NCBI GenBank assembly: GCA_023396415.1
Contig: JAEWWJ010000023.1
Location: 1 to 37,478 of the forward strand
Length of the DNA stretch: 37,478 bases
Reading direction: 5' to 3'
DNA from: Bacteroidota bacterium
GTDB taxonomy: Bacteria; Bacteroidota; Bacteroidia; Bacteroidales; F082
The number at the start of each line of letters is the position of its first letter. Position 1 is the first letter of the stretch. Position numbers and translations under genes: made by a program. The notes beneath the pieces are model-generated. The model saw only the letters and a list, made by a program, of their open reading frames with translations, did not search any database and was not told the origin of the DNA. Shown here in pieces: positions 26,665 through 34,962 of the stretch.

Positions 26665-27098
26665 TCTATTTTAATAAAATCTATGTTCAGCTAACCCATT
26701 TATTTATGAAACTCGAAAAAGCCATACATCAAGTGGCGAAACTAAAAAGAGAGCCTATGAGGGTGGCCGAACCCACTGATGCCACCAATGAGCAGCAACT
26801 TTGTATCCGCAATAACGGCTCGGCCATGTGCGACTTCCCGTCGCAGAGTCGAAGCTTTAACCGCACAGATTTGTTTTAGCGGAAAGGAGCATTGATGAAA
26901 TTAAAACAATAAATAGATGGATTTTTTTTTGATTTTGGAGGAGATAATCGAAAATGATACGTCGCAAACGCCAAAGCGTGATCTGTTGAAAAGCATAAGT
27001 GGCAGTGAGATTTTGATTCTGTGAAAAAAAATATTCAGGCCATGTTCAAGTACTGGAAAAAAAATTAATTTTACTGCAATATTAGAAAACCAAACAAA
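26665..27098. other. Gene-poor stretch with small uncertain ORFs
   Basis: No gene can be assigned with confidence in this 434-base stretch between the left repeat and the metallophosphoesterase. A 57-codon ORF (26706-26879, opening MKLEKAIHQVAKLKREP) and a 35-codon ORF (26917-27024, opening MDFFLILEEIIEND) are present in different frames. Downstream in the first frame, several stop codons interrupt plausible coding such as SVKKNIQAMFKYWKKN before the TAA at 27066. This could be the decayed remains of one or more short genes, or chance ORFs. I recognise no family. Confidence 0.3.
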
Positions 27099-28430
27099 AT
27101 GAAAAGGACAATTTATCTTTTATTTGTAGGATTGTTCGGGGCAACAATTTTGATGTCGCCATCCTGCAAAACTGAAAAAGACGGGCCAGCGCCAGTCAAA
27201 GACGTTTTTAACAATGGTACTTCCGAAAGAAATTTAATTGTTGTTATGAGCGATATGCACTTGGGTGCCGACCTTGCATATGCCGAATGCAAAGAAAACC
27301 TTCCCGCTCTTGAGAAATTACTACATCAGATAAAGGCATCCAATAATGTTAAAGAACTCGTTATAGCAGGTGATTTGCTGGACGAATGGTTTGTTCCAGC
27401 TACGATAAATACTTATCAAGGAAAAGATCAGGGGGATTTTGTTCAACGCATTGCTGCGACCAATAAAGGGGTGTTTAACGTTTTGAACAACATCATTCAG
27501 GAAAAGAAAATATTGCTCACCTATGTTCCCGGAAACCACGATTTAACCATTACAGAATCAAGTGTTGAGCTTATTCTTCCGGGGATAAACCAGGCGAGAG
27601 ATCCTGAACTGAGTTTAGGCACTTATTCACCGGCTGGCTTTCCTCAAATTGCAATCGAACACGGTCACCGCTACAATTTTTTCTGTGCACCCGACCCTTT
27701 CTCAAACCAAGATATTGCTCCTGGAACCATAACTCCACCGGGCTACTTTTTCACAAGAATAGCTGCGCTGCATGTTATACAAGAAAACCCACCTGCAGGT
27801 GATACCATCCACCTTGTAACACCCAACAGTTCGGGAGATGAAAGCCAGAATTTGTTATTTGCTTATTATAAATTGTGGGAATGGGCGATCAATTACCTTA
27901 AAATAGAAAATAGATTTGATGAAGAAATTATCGTAACAAATATTGATGGATTCACCGGCTCCTACGCCGTGAATGATTTGTTGCCGTTTCAATCAACCCC
28001 CGGAGGATTTATTGATGTTAAGCTGTATAAGGGAGTGCAGGACAGCTGGGAACAGCGGCAGACCTACAATCATGTGCCCGTCAGTATTCCTGCCCAACAA
28101 GCTATCACCGGTTCGGCGAGTGCCGAGCTAACGGACAATCAGGCAAAAAACCAATATTTTTTAAATCCGGATTCCGATGTCAAACTTGTTGTTTTTGGCC
28201 ATACGCATGTCCCAACGATTAAAGCATCTATTGACCATCTTGGACAAAAAACCATTTATGCCAACTCAGGAACCTGGATAGACCACAATACTTTGGATAC
28301 TGTTTCAGCGATGAATTTTGTAATTATTACGCCGCAAGATATAGATACTGCTTCACAAACTCAAGTTAAACTCTACAGTTTTAAAAATGAAATAATCGCC
28401 GAAATGGCTGTGGATTCATTGCGACTGTAA
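27099..28430 (+). CDS. Calcineurin-like metallophosphoesterase, lipoprotein
   Basis: This 443-residue protein has a lipoprotein-like N-terminus (Cys23 in LMSPSC, then KTEKDGP). All five metallophosphoesterase blocks are present: SDMHLG (Asp52, His54), AGDLLDEW (Asp92), PGNHDLT (Asn146, His147), EHGHRYNFF and the late FGHTHVPT. These bind two metal ions and cleave phosphomonoesters or diesters. The core resembles the LpxH-like/COG2908 group, but the lipid anchor and long insert (about 170-370) argue against a standard LpxH. The substrate is unknown. The gene is alone between two copies of a direct repeat, so it may be a recent insertion. Confidence 0.85.
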   Translation: MKRTIYLLFVGLFGATILMSPSCKTEKDGPAPVKDVFNNGTSERNLIVVMSDMHLGADLAYAECKENLPALEKLLHQIKASNNVKELVIAGDLLDEWFVPATINTYQGKDQGDFVQRIAATNKGVFNVLNNIIQEKKILLTYVPGNHDLTITESSVELILPGINQARDPELSLGTYSPAGFPQIAIEHGHRYNFFCAPDPFSNQDIAPGTITPPGYFFTRIAALHVIQENPPAGDTIHLVTPNSSGDESQNLLFAYYKLWEWAINYLKIENRFDEEIIVTNIDGFTGSYAVNDLLPFQSTPGGFIDVKLYKGVQDSWEQRQTYNHVPVSIPAQQAITGSASAELTDNQAKNQYFLNPDSDVKLVVFGHTHVPTIKASIDHLGQKTIYANSGTWIDHNTLDTVSAMNFVIITPQDIDTASQTQVKLYSFKNEIIAEMAVDSLRL

Positions 28431-28477
28431 CTTCCTGTTGCTCAAACACGAATAATCCACCATTTGCCATAAACGAC

Positions 28478-28527
28478 AAACGCAACCAAAATCAATGATT
28501 TAGGTTGCGTTTTTTGCTGTACCCGAG
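28478..28527 (+). repeat. Direct repeat, copy 2 (terminator hairpin ending at the tRNA-Leu 3' end)
   Basis: AACGCAACC pairs perfectly with GGTTGCGTT around a loop and is followed by six T residues, making a terminator for the metallophosphoesterase gene. The 27-base block 28490-28516 is identical to 26627-26653. The repeat runs into the last bases of tRNA-Leu, which begins at 28520 from its 3' side. Confidence 0.88.
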
Positions 28528-28604
28528 GCCGGACTCGAACCGGCACGACCGCAATGGCCAAAGGATTTTAAGTCCTTCGTGTCTACCAATTCCACCACTC
28601 GGGC
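28520..28604 (-). tRNA. tRNA-Leu (anticodon UAA)
   Basis: The 85-base minus-strand gene folds as a type II tRNA. The acceptor GCCCGAG pairs with CTCGGGT, the anticodon stem AAGGA/TCCTT encloses CTTAAAA (anticodon TAA), a long variable arm follows, and the T arm contains GGTTCGAGTCC. The discriminator is A and CCA is not encoded. It lies 48 bases downstream of tRNA-Gly on the same strand. Confidence 0.96.
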
Positions 28605-28618
28605 AACTAATTGGTACA

Positions 28619-28646
28619 AAAAATCCCGATTTTCATCGGGACTTTT
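28619..28646 (-). terminator. Hairpin between tRNA-Gly and tRNA-Leu
   Basis: TCCCGAT (28624-28630) pairs with ATCGGGA (28635-28641). On the minus strand, the direction of both tRNAs, the stem is followed by six T residues, so it can terminate the tRNA-Gly transcript before tRNA-Leu. Confidence 0.65.
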
Positions 28647-28652
28647 TAGCAG

Positions 28653-28725
<73 letters not shown>

Positions 28726-28842
28726 AGGATTTCAAACCAACTTTTTCGGCTTTGAGGATGCAAATGTACAGAAGTTTTGAATTACAAAACAAGCTTTTTT
28801 GAAAAAATAATTTTAAAAGCTGCGTAGTTATTGCATATCAGA

Positions 28843-31473
28843 CTATTTGCCCAAAAGTTTCCGAATCTCGTGCAGTTTGAGCAAAGCCTCCACTGGCGTG
28901 AGGGTATCAATATTGGTGTTGATGATGTCGTCTTTGATTTGAAGTAGCAATGGATCGTCTAACTGAATAAAGCTGAGCTGATAACCTTCAGCGTCTTTAT
29001 GGGGTGTTTTGGGTTGATTTGGTTTTTGCACCCCTACATCGGAATGGGATTTTTCGAGCATCGCGAGCAAACGGTTGGCCCTGTCTATCACTTTTCGGGG
29101 CATCCCGGCCATGGTGGCCACGTGGATTCCAAAACTGTGCGCACTTCCTCCTTTTTTTAGTTTCCGCAAAAAGATCACCTTATTTCCCATTTCTTTCACT
29201 GCCACATGGTAGTTAACGATCCGCTGAAACGATGAAGCCATCTCAATCAATTCGTGGTAATGGGTTGCAAACATGACCTTACCGCGGTAGGCCGGATGAT
29301 CATGCAGATATTCCGTGATGGCCCATGCGATGCTGATTCCATCGTAAGTACTTGTGCCTCTGCCAATTTCATCGAGCAATATGAGACTACGATTAGAAAT
29401 ATTGTTGAGGATACTTGCTGTTTCGTTCATTTCGACCATAAAAGTAGATTCGCCGGATGAGATATTGTCGCTGGCTCCTACCCGCGTAAAAACCTTGTCA
29501 ACAAGTCCAATCTTGGCTGAAGAAGCAGGCACAAAACTGCCCATCTGAGCCATCAAGACGATCAAAGCTGTTTGTCGCAACAAGGCCGATTTCCCTGACA
29601 TATTGGGTCCCGTTACAATCATAATTTGTTGACGTTCGCTGTCGAGGTACACGTCATTGGCCACATAATGCTCACCATGCGCTAATTGCTGTTCAATCAC
29701 GGGATGGCGGCCTTGCTGAATGTCAATGGCATAGCCATCATTCATTTCGGGTTTGGCATACTGATGTCGTAAAGCCACATTGGCAAATGAAGCAAGACAA
29801 TCAATACGGGCAATGAGAGCGGCATTGAGTTGAATAGGTGCGATATACGCGTTGATACTGACCACCAGCTCGGCAAAAAGCCTAAGTTCAATTTCCAACA
29901 TCTTTTCTTCAGCACCCAGAATTTTTTGCTCATAATCTTTCAGTTCTTCTGTGATATAACGTTCAGAACCGGTGAGTGTTTGCTTTCGCACCCAGTCCTC
30001 CGGCACCTTGTTTTTGTGCACATTGGTAACTTCGAGAAAATAGCCAAAAACATTGTTAAAACCAATCTTCAGGCTGCTGATGCCGGTTCGTTCCAGCTCT
30101 CGTTGTTGTAAAGCTTGAAGGTAAGTTTTTCCTGAAATGGACAACAAACGCAGCTCGTCTAACTCAGCAGAGATTCCATTTGCGATCACACCACCTTTCG
30201 ACACCACCACCGGGGCATCGGTAAGTAACGAATTATTAATGAGAGCTTTAACAGTAGCACAGGGATTGATTTGCTCGGCAATAGCCTCCAAGCCGGGGCA
30301 ATTACTTTCGTTGGAAAGGGTTTTTATGTTGGCTACAAACTCCAATGAATGGGCCAATTGTAGAAGTTCGCGAGGGTTCACTTTCGCCAAGGCTACCTTT
30401 GAAATCAAGCGTTCCAGGTCGCTGATTTGACGCATGGCCGTTTGAAGTTTCTCGAGCAGCACGGTGTTCTTGACCAACATCTCCACAATCTCCAAACGTT
30501 CATCTATGGCAGCGCGTTGTTTCAAGGGCAAAGCAATCCAGCGTTTTATTAAACGACTTCCCATTGGCGTGATGGTCGTGTCAAGGATGTCCACCAAAGA
30601 TTTTCCGCTGTCATAAGGAGTGGATAGCAGTTCCAAATTACGCACCGTAAATTTATCTAACCATACATAACGCCCTTCGTCAATGCGCGAAAGCGAAGCA
30701 ATATGTTCAATTTTGTCGTGATGGGTTTCCGAAAGATAGTACAATGCAGCGCCGGCCGCGATGATACCCGCCTTAAAATCGTCAACACCAAAGCCTTTTA
30801 ACGAAGTTGTTTTAAAGTGTTTGCATAAAAGATCATGGCCAAAATCGTGCGTAAATACCCAGTCGTCGAAAACATTAAGATAAAAACGATCGCCATAATT
30901 TTCGAGAAATTGCCTTCGCTTGTTGCGCTGTATTACCACCTCCAAGGGTTTAAAGCTTTGAATCAGTTTGTCGAGGTACTCCAAAGGACCTTCGGCCATA
31001 TAAAATTCACCGGTCGAGATATCGAGAAAAGCAATCCCCGAAAGCGATTCGGTAAGATGCAGCGCCGCCAGAAAATTATTTTCCTTTTGGTTTAAGACAT
31101 TGTCGTTGTATGAAACACCCGGGGTAACAAGCTCTGTTACACCTCTTTTTACAATTGTTTTGGTCAGTTTCGGATCTTCAAGCTGATCGCAGATGGCTAC
31201 CCTATGCCCTGCTTTGACCAACTTAGGCAAATAGGTATCAATAGAATGATGCGGAAAACCTGCCAGTTCGATATGACTTGCAGAACCATTGGCGCGTTTA
31301 GTAAGCACTATGCCCAACACCTCGGCGGTGCGAATGGCATCTGCACCAAATGTTTCATAAAAATCGCCCACCCTAAACAACAACAGCGCATCAGGATATT
31401 TGGCCTTTATGCTGTTGTATTGCTTCATCAAGGGAGTTTCTACAATATTCTTATCGTTTACCATTTGCTTCAA
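28843..31473 (-). CDS. mutS: DNA mismatch repair protein MutS
   Basis: This 876-residue protein is full-length MutS. The N-terminal mismatch-recognition domain carries the Phe-x-Glu motif (Phe38, Glu40 in VGDFYETFG). The connector, lever and clamp domains follow. The C-terminal ATPase has Walker A GPNMSGKSALL (about 620) and Walker B LILLDEIGRGTSTYDG (about 700). A short C-terminal tail contains the VEALLKLHEIRKLL tetramer segment. MutS binds mispaired bases and recruits MutL. The second Met (codon 4, base 31464) is an equally possible start. It is divergent from the adjacent methyltransferase gene. Confidence 0.97.
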   Translation of the reverse strand: MKQMVNDKNIVETPLMKQYNSIKAKYPDALLLFRVGDFYETFGADAIRTAEVLGIVLTKRANGSASHIELAGFPHHSIDTYLPKLVKAGHRVAICDQLEDPKLTKTIVKRGVTELVTPGVSYNDNVLNQKENNFLAALHLTESLSGIAFLDISTGEFYMAEGPLEYLDKLIQSFKPLEVVIQRNKRRQFLENYGDRFYLNVFDDWVFTHDFGHDLLCKHFKTTSLKGFGVDDFKAGIIAAGAALYYLSETHHDKIEHIASLSRIDEGRYVWLDKFTVRNLELLSTPYDSGKSLVDILDTTITPMGSRLIKRWIALPLKQRAAIDERLEIVEMLVKNTVLLEKLQTAMRQISDLERLISKVALAKVNPRELLQLAHSLEFVANIKTLSNESNCPGLEAIAEQINPCATVKALINNSLLTDAPVVVSKGGVIANGISAELDELRLLSISGKTYLQALQQRELERTGISSLKIGFNNVFGYFLEVTNVHKNKVPEDWVRKQTLTGSERYITEELKDYEQKILGAEEKMLEIELRLFAELVVSINAYIAPIQLNAALIARIDCLASFANVALRHQYAKPEMNDGYAIDIQQGRHPVIEQQLAHGEHYVANDVYLDSERQQIMIVTGPNMSGKSALLRQTALIVLMAQMGSFVPASSAKIGLVDKVFTRVGASDNISSGESTFMVEMNETASILNNISNRSLILLDEIGRGTSTYDGISIAWAITEYLHDHPAYRGKVMFATHYHELIEMASSFQRIVNYHVAVKEMGNKVIFLRKLKKGGSAHSFGIHVATMAGMPRKVIDRANRLLAMLEKSHSDVGVQKPNQPKTPHKDAEGYQLSFIQLDDPLLLQIKDDIINTNIDTLTPVEALLKLHEIRKLLGK

Positions 31474-31496
31474 CCTTCTGTTTTTTTTGCAAAAAG

Positions 31497-31558
31497 CAAA
31501 GATAATTCATCTGCCGAATAACAGCCCTCGTACAGAACGATTGAGTTTTTTAATTTTG
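31497..31558. promoter_or_regulatory. Divergent mutS / trmH-like promoter region
   Basis: On the minus strand TATCTTTG (31497-31504) is a -7 element 24 bases from the mutS start. On the plus strand TAATTTTG (31551-31558) lies 11 bases before the methyltransferase ATG. Neither has a clear -33 TTTG at standard distance. Confidence 0.4.
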
Positions 31559-31569
31559 CAAATAAAAAA

Positions 31570-32094
31570 ATGAGAAAACTTTCAATGGATGAGCTGAATC
31601 GTCCCAGCCCTCAGGATTTTGCCGATCAAAAGAAACTGTCGGTTGTTGTTGTACTCGATAACATTCGTTCGCTTAGCAACATAGGCTCATTTTTTAGAAC
31701 CGCCGATGCTTTCAAAATGGAATCCATTTATCTATGTGGAATCACCGCCTGCCCCCCTCACCGCGAAATACAAAAAACCGCTCTTGGAGCAACGGAAACG
31801 GTTGTTTGGCAATACTTTGAAAGCACCGAAGTTGCCATTGACCATCTTAAAAGCGCAGGTTACACAATAATTGCTATCGAACAAACAGCCCAAAGCATTC
31901 CCCTTTGGGATTTTATAGCCGTTGAAAAAACAGCATTAATATTTGGGAATGAAGTAGATGGGGTTTCAGATGAAGCACTTGAAAAATGCCATCACGCGGT
32001 TGAAATTCCACAATCAGGAACCAAACATTCCCTTAATGTTGCCGTTTGCGGCGGAATTGTGTTATGGCACTGTTACATACAGCTACAAAAATAA
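31570..32094 (+). CDS. SpoU/TrmH-family RNA 2'-O-methyltransferase
   Basis: This 174-residue SPOUT enzyme has all three family motifs: motif 1 NIGSFFRTADAF with Arg43, motif 2 ALIFGNEVDGVSDE, and motif 3 IPQSGTKHSLNVAVCGGIVLW, which form the SAM-binding knot. There is no extra N-terminal RNA-binding domain, so it is the minimal form resembling TrmH or TrmL. Ribose methylation of tRNA (positions 18 or 34) or of rRNA are the main possibilities, and sequence alone does not settle it. The gene is monocistronic, divergent from mutS. Confidence 0.9.
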   Translation: MRKLSMDELNRPSPQDFADQKKLSVVVVLDNIRSLSNIGSFFRTADAFKMESIYLCGITACPPHREIQKTALGATETVVWQYFESTEVAIDHLKSAGYTIIAIEQTAQSIPLWDFIAVEKTALIFGNEVDGVSDEALEKCHHAVEIPQSGTKHSLNVAVCGGIVLWHCYIQLQK

Positions 32095-32167
32095 AGACTT
32101 AAACACTATAGATTCAATCAATAAACCCTTACATATAAGATTTATTTTAGTAAAAAAACAAAAATGA

Positions 32168-32213
32168 ACAAAAACAACTTACCTTTGTTTAAATAACGTA
32201 TAGTTGTTTTTGT
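32168..32213. repeat. 12-bp inverted repeat enclosing a -7-like element
   Basis: ACAAAAACAACT (32168-32179) and its exact complement AGTTGTTTTTGT (32202-32213) flank 22 bases. The spacer begins with TACCTTTG (32180-32187), matching the TAnnTTTG promoter pattern. It could be a regulator-binding site, a hairpin or chance in AT-rich DNA. Confidence 0.6.
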
Positions 32214-32292
32214 AAGTGTATATGACAACTTTACGTAAACATTTTAATGCAGTTGAACAGATGTTATGCTGATAAGCAATCTAAAAAATTAT

Positions 32293-32324
32293 TTTGGCTT
32301 TCCCTTATAAATTGCATATTTTTG
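32293..32324 (+). promoter_or_regulatory. Near-consensus Bacteroidota promoter for the OmpA/TPR gene
   Basis: TTTG (32293-32296), a 20-base spacer and TATTTTTG (32317-32324) match the phylum consensus in both elements and spacing. The leader to the ATG at 32405 would be about 75 bases. Confidence 0.75.
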
Positions 32325-32404
32325 CAGCAATTATGTTGATGTGACAGTTCAACTCAAAAAGAAGTTATTGAATCTAAAATAGTAGCAAATCTAAATCTCT
32401 CATT

Positions 32405-34906
32405 ATGAAAAAAAATCTTCTACTCTCAGCGTTTGCAATGATCATGGTGCTGGCTTTCACGCCACTGCATTTTTATGGTCAAGAAAAAGCTCCGGAAGCC
32501 AAAACCAGTAAGACAAATGTTTTTGATCCTTACTTTCATGTTTTTGGTGAAGCCGGATTGAGCTTATTCAACGGAGACCTCAATATGTATGGCTTTTTAG
32601 CCGACCCCGCACATTTCAAATTTAACGCTAAATTGGGTGCCGGATACCAGTTTACTCCAGTATTTGGTGCTTTTGCTAAAGTCGGAATGGGATCTTTCGG
32701 TGGCGAAAAAGACCAATTGAACAATGGCAAAGTCGTTAACGCGATGATTGACGAGAGCAAATTTATCATAGGTTCTATCAACGCCTCATTCAGTATGATC
32801 AATCTTTTTGGCGGATACAATCCGGATAGGATGTTTGATTTCGGTTTACATATTGGAGTGGGTCAGATCAATTGGCAAGCCAGAGCTGTAGATATCACCA
32901 GCAATTTACCCTTCGATCCGGAAATCGGATATGGAACCAACGACATTGAAAAAGGTTGGTTAGGCGACAGGGCCTCAGCTTGGACTGTTCCGGTTGGTGC
33001 AGAATTTACCTATCATGCCAGCCCAAAAGTGGATGTTTATGCTGATTACACCTTTAACTTTAGTGATTCCGACCGTTTGGATGCTTTCACCGATAACGGG
33101 TCTGATGACAGACACTGGCCAGAAGGAACCTATCAAAGCGACCTCTTCGCAAGCTTAAACTTTGGTTTGAGATACAAATTTGTTAGCACCAGCATCAAAA
33201 GCATGGTGGATAATTTTGACGATGTAACCTTCGTAACTACTCCCAATCCTTTGGAAGAAAGAGGCGATTCTGTAGAAGTTACCATTAAAGGAACCTTCCC
33301 TCCAAAATATTTCAAGAAAAATGCTGTGATGAACTTCACGCCGGTACTCATGTACGACGGTGGTTCTGTAGCTTTGAAAACTGTTAACTTTAAAGGCGAA
33401 GGCGTTGCCGGCGACGGAACACCTATCAACTATGCCAACGGTGGAATTTTTACCTATACCGATAAAATTCCTTATCACCCTAACATGAACGTCAGTGAAT
33501 TGGTTGTTGCGCCATTAGTTTATCCTTCAAAAACAATCACCAATCTCACACGTGAAGATGTTAGGTCGAACGAAGCTTATTTGGCTGTACCACAAAGAAA
33601 ATTGCAAGATGGTGTAATTTATACCTCAAAACGCATAGCTGATCATTTCAAAACTTCTGTTGCCCCTCATGGCTATGAAAAAGTGACTGTTATTGCTGAT
33701 AATGCTGCTATTTATTTCCTTGTGAACATGCACAATCTCAATATGTCGCTTCCACTGAATAAAGTTGAAGCCAATAAGTTAGCGTTGAAAAATGTTACAC
33801 AAAATTTTGAAAAAGGATTTGCGCTGAAAGATATTACTGTTGACGGTTGGGCTTCACCTGAGGGAGAAGAGACTTTTAACGAAGGACTTTCAGAAAAAAG
33901 AGCCGCAACTGCCGTCAACTACTTAAATGGTGAAATTGGCAAGTTGATGAAAAAGAAAGACAACCAACTTGCCGTTAAAAACATTAAAGACCTCACCTAC
34001 GTGAAGAGTGGTAATGGTCCTGACTGGAATGGTTTTATGGCAGCCGTTGAAGCTTCTTCAATTAAAGACAAAAACGCCATTTTAAATGTTGTTCGTTCGG
34101 CCAACCCCGCACAACGCGAGCAGGAAATCAGAAATATGATCTTGATCTATCCTGAACTTGAAAAAGAAATTCTGCCTCCATTGCGTCGTGCCATGATCAC
34201 GGTCAACACCTTAGAACCTAAAAAGACTGACGAAGCTATCGCCAATCTTTCAACCACTGACCCATCACAACTCACTTTAAATGAATTGCTGTATGCTGCT
34301 ACGCTTACTGAGGACCACAAAACACAGCAAATGATTTATGCCAGCGCCATGAATATTCACCCTACATGCATGAGAGCCGTTTTGAATGCTGCTGATGTTG
34401 AAATCAGTCTTGGAAACATTGCCGAAGGCAAAAAATTGCTCGAAAAAGCTGCTGCTATGACTGACAAATCAGCTGCTGTTTACAACAACCTCGCAGTTGT
34501 GGCCATCTACGAGCGTGATTTTAAAACTGCTGAAACACACCTCAACAAAGCCAAACAACTTGGTGCCAATGTTGACTATAACATGGGTGTGCTCAACATC
34601 TACAAAGGTGATTACAGCAAAGCCATCAGCTTGATGAACAGTGAAAAATGCGATTATAACCTTGGGCTTGCACAGTTACTCAATAAAGACTTTGCTGCTG
34701 CAAAAGCTACCCTCGACTGCGCCGAAGGTGAAAAAGTAGATTATTTGAAAGCTGTTTTGGCTGCGCGCATGGGCAACAATGCCGATGTTTATAGCAACTT
34801 GATGAAAGCCATTCAAAAAGATGACAACTACAAAAAGGTAGCTAAGACTGACCTTGAATTTATGAAATTATTTGCTGAGCCTGATTTTCAAGCGATTGTA
34901 AAATAG
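32405..34906 (+). CDS. Outer-membrane protein with beta-barrel, OmpA-like and TPR regions
   Basis: This 833-residue protein has a signal peptide (about 1-25) without a lipobox. Residues 30-260 resemble a porin-like small beta-barrel with alternating aromatic strands (PYFHVFGEAGLSLFNGD, VDVYADYTFNFS). A middle beta-rich region follows. Residues about 478-505 hold an OmpA-family motif, GWASPEGEETFNEGLSEKRA, in the Bacteroidota variant with ASPEG in place of the usual HTD. The C-terminal 180 residues (about 640-790) contain TPR-like helices (AAVYNNLAVVAIYERDFKTAETHLNKA split by repeats). It probably anchors the outer membrane to peptidoglycan or scaffolds envelope proteins. The own promoter looks strong and a terminator follows the stop. 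Exact role unknown. Confidence 0.82.
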   Translation: MKKNLLLSAFAMIMVLAFTPLHFYGQEKAPEAKTSKTNVFDPYFHVFGEAGLSLFNGDLNMYGFLADPAHFKFNAKLGAGYQFTPVFGAFAKVGMGSFGGEKDQLNNGKVVNAMIDESKFIIGSINASFSMINLFGGYNPDRMFDFGLHIGVGQINWQARAVDITSNLPFDPEIGYGTNDIEKGWLGDRASAWTVPVGAEFTYHASPKVDVYADYTFNFSDSDRLDAFTDNGSDDRHWPEGTYQSDLFASLNFGLRYKFVSTSIKSMVDNFDDVTFVTTPNPLEERGDSVEVTIKGTFPPKYFKKNAVMNFTPVLMYDGGSVALKTVNFKGEGVAGDGTPINYANGGIFTYTDKIPYHPNMNVSELVVAPLVYPSKTITNLTREDVRSNEAYLAVPQRKLQDGVIYTSKRIADHFKTSVAPHGYEKVTVIADNAAIYFLVNMHNLNMSLPLNKVEANKLALKNVTQNFEKGFALKDITVDGWASPEGEETFNEGLSEKRAATAVNYLNGEIGKLMKKKDNQLAVKNIKDLTYVKSGNGPDWNGFMAAVEASSIKDKNAILNVVRSANPAQREQEIRNMILIYPELEKEILPPLRRAMITVNTLEPKKTDEAIANLSTTDPSQLTLNELLYAATLTEDHKTQQMIYASAMNIHPTCMRAVLNAADVEISLGNIAEGKKLLEKAAAMTDKSAAVYNNLAVVAIYERDFKTAETHLNKAKQLGANVDYNMGVLNIYKGDYSKAISLMNSEKCDYNLGLAQLLNKDFAAAKATLDCAEGEKVDYLKAVLAARMGNNADVYSNLMKAIQKDDNYKKVAKTDLEFMKLFAEPDFQAIVK

Positions 34907-34920
34907 TAATCCATAACAAA

Positions 34921-34953
34921 AAAAAAGCTGACCTAAGGGTCAGCTTTTTTTTT
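34921..34953. terminator. Bidirectional terminator after the OmpA/TPR gene
   Basis: AAAAAAGCTGACC (34921-34933) pairs with its complement at 34938-34950 around a TAAG loop. It sits between convergent genes and has A and T runs on either side, so it can serve both. Confidence 0.92.
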
Positions 34954-34962
34954 GTCTTTATT

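Larger units (their letters stand above)
32095..32404. promoter_or_regulatory. 310-bp AT-rich regulatory region upstream of the OmpA/TPR gene
   Basis: No ORF is convincing here. The stretch holds a 12-bp inverted repeat (32168-32213) around a promoter-like box and a near-consensus promoter (32293-32324). A long AT-rich upstream region suits a highly expressed outer-membrane protein gene. Confidence 0.5.

Noticed and set aside
28520..28604. G-U first pair in the acceptor stem of tRNA-Leu(UAA) as a sign of damage
   Set aside because: The same G1-U72 pair occurs in the E. coli tRNA-Leu(UAA), so it is normal for this isoacceptor.
32168..32213. Invertible promoter switch
   Set aside because: The 22-base spacer is far shorter than known invertible promoter segments, and no invertase gene is nearby.
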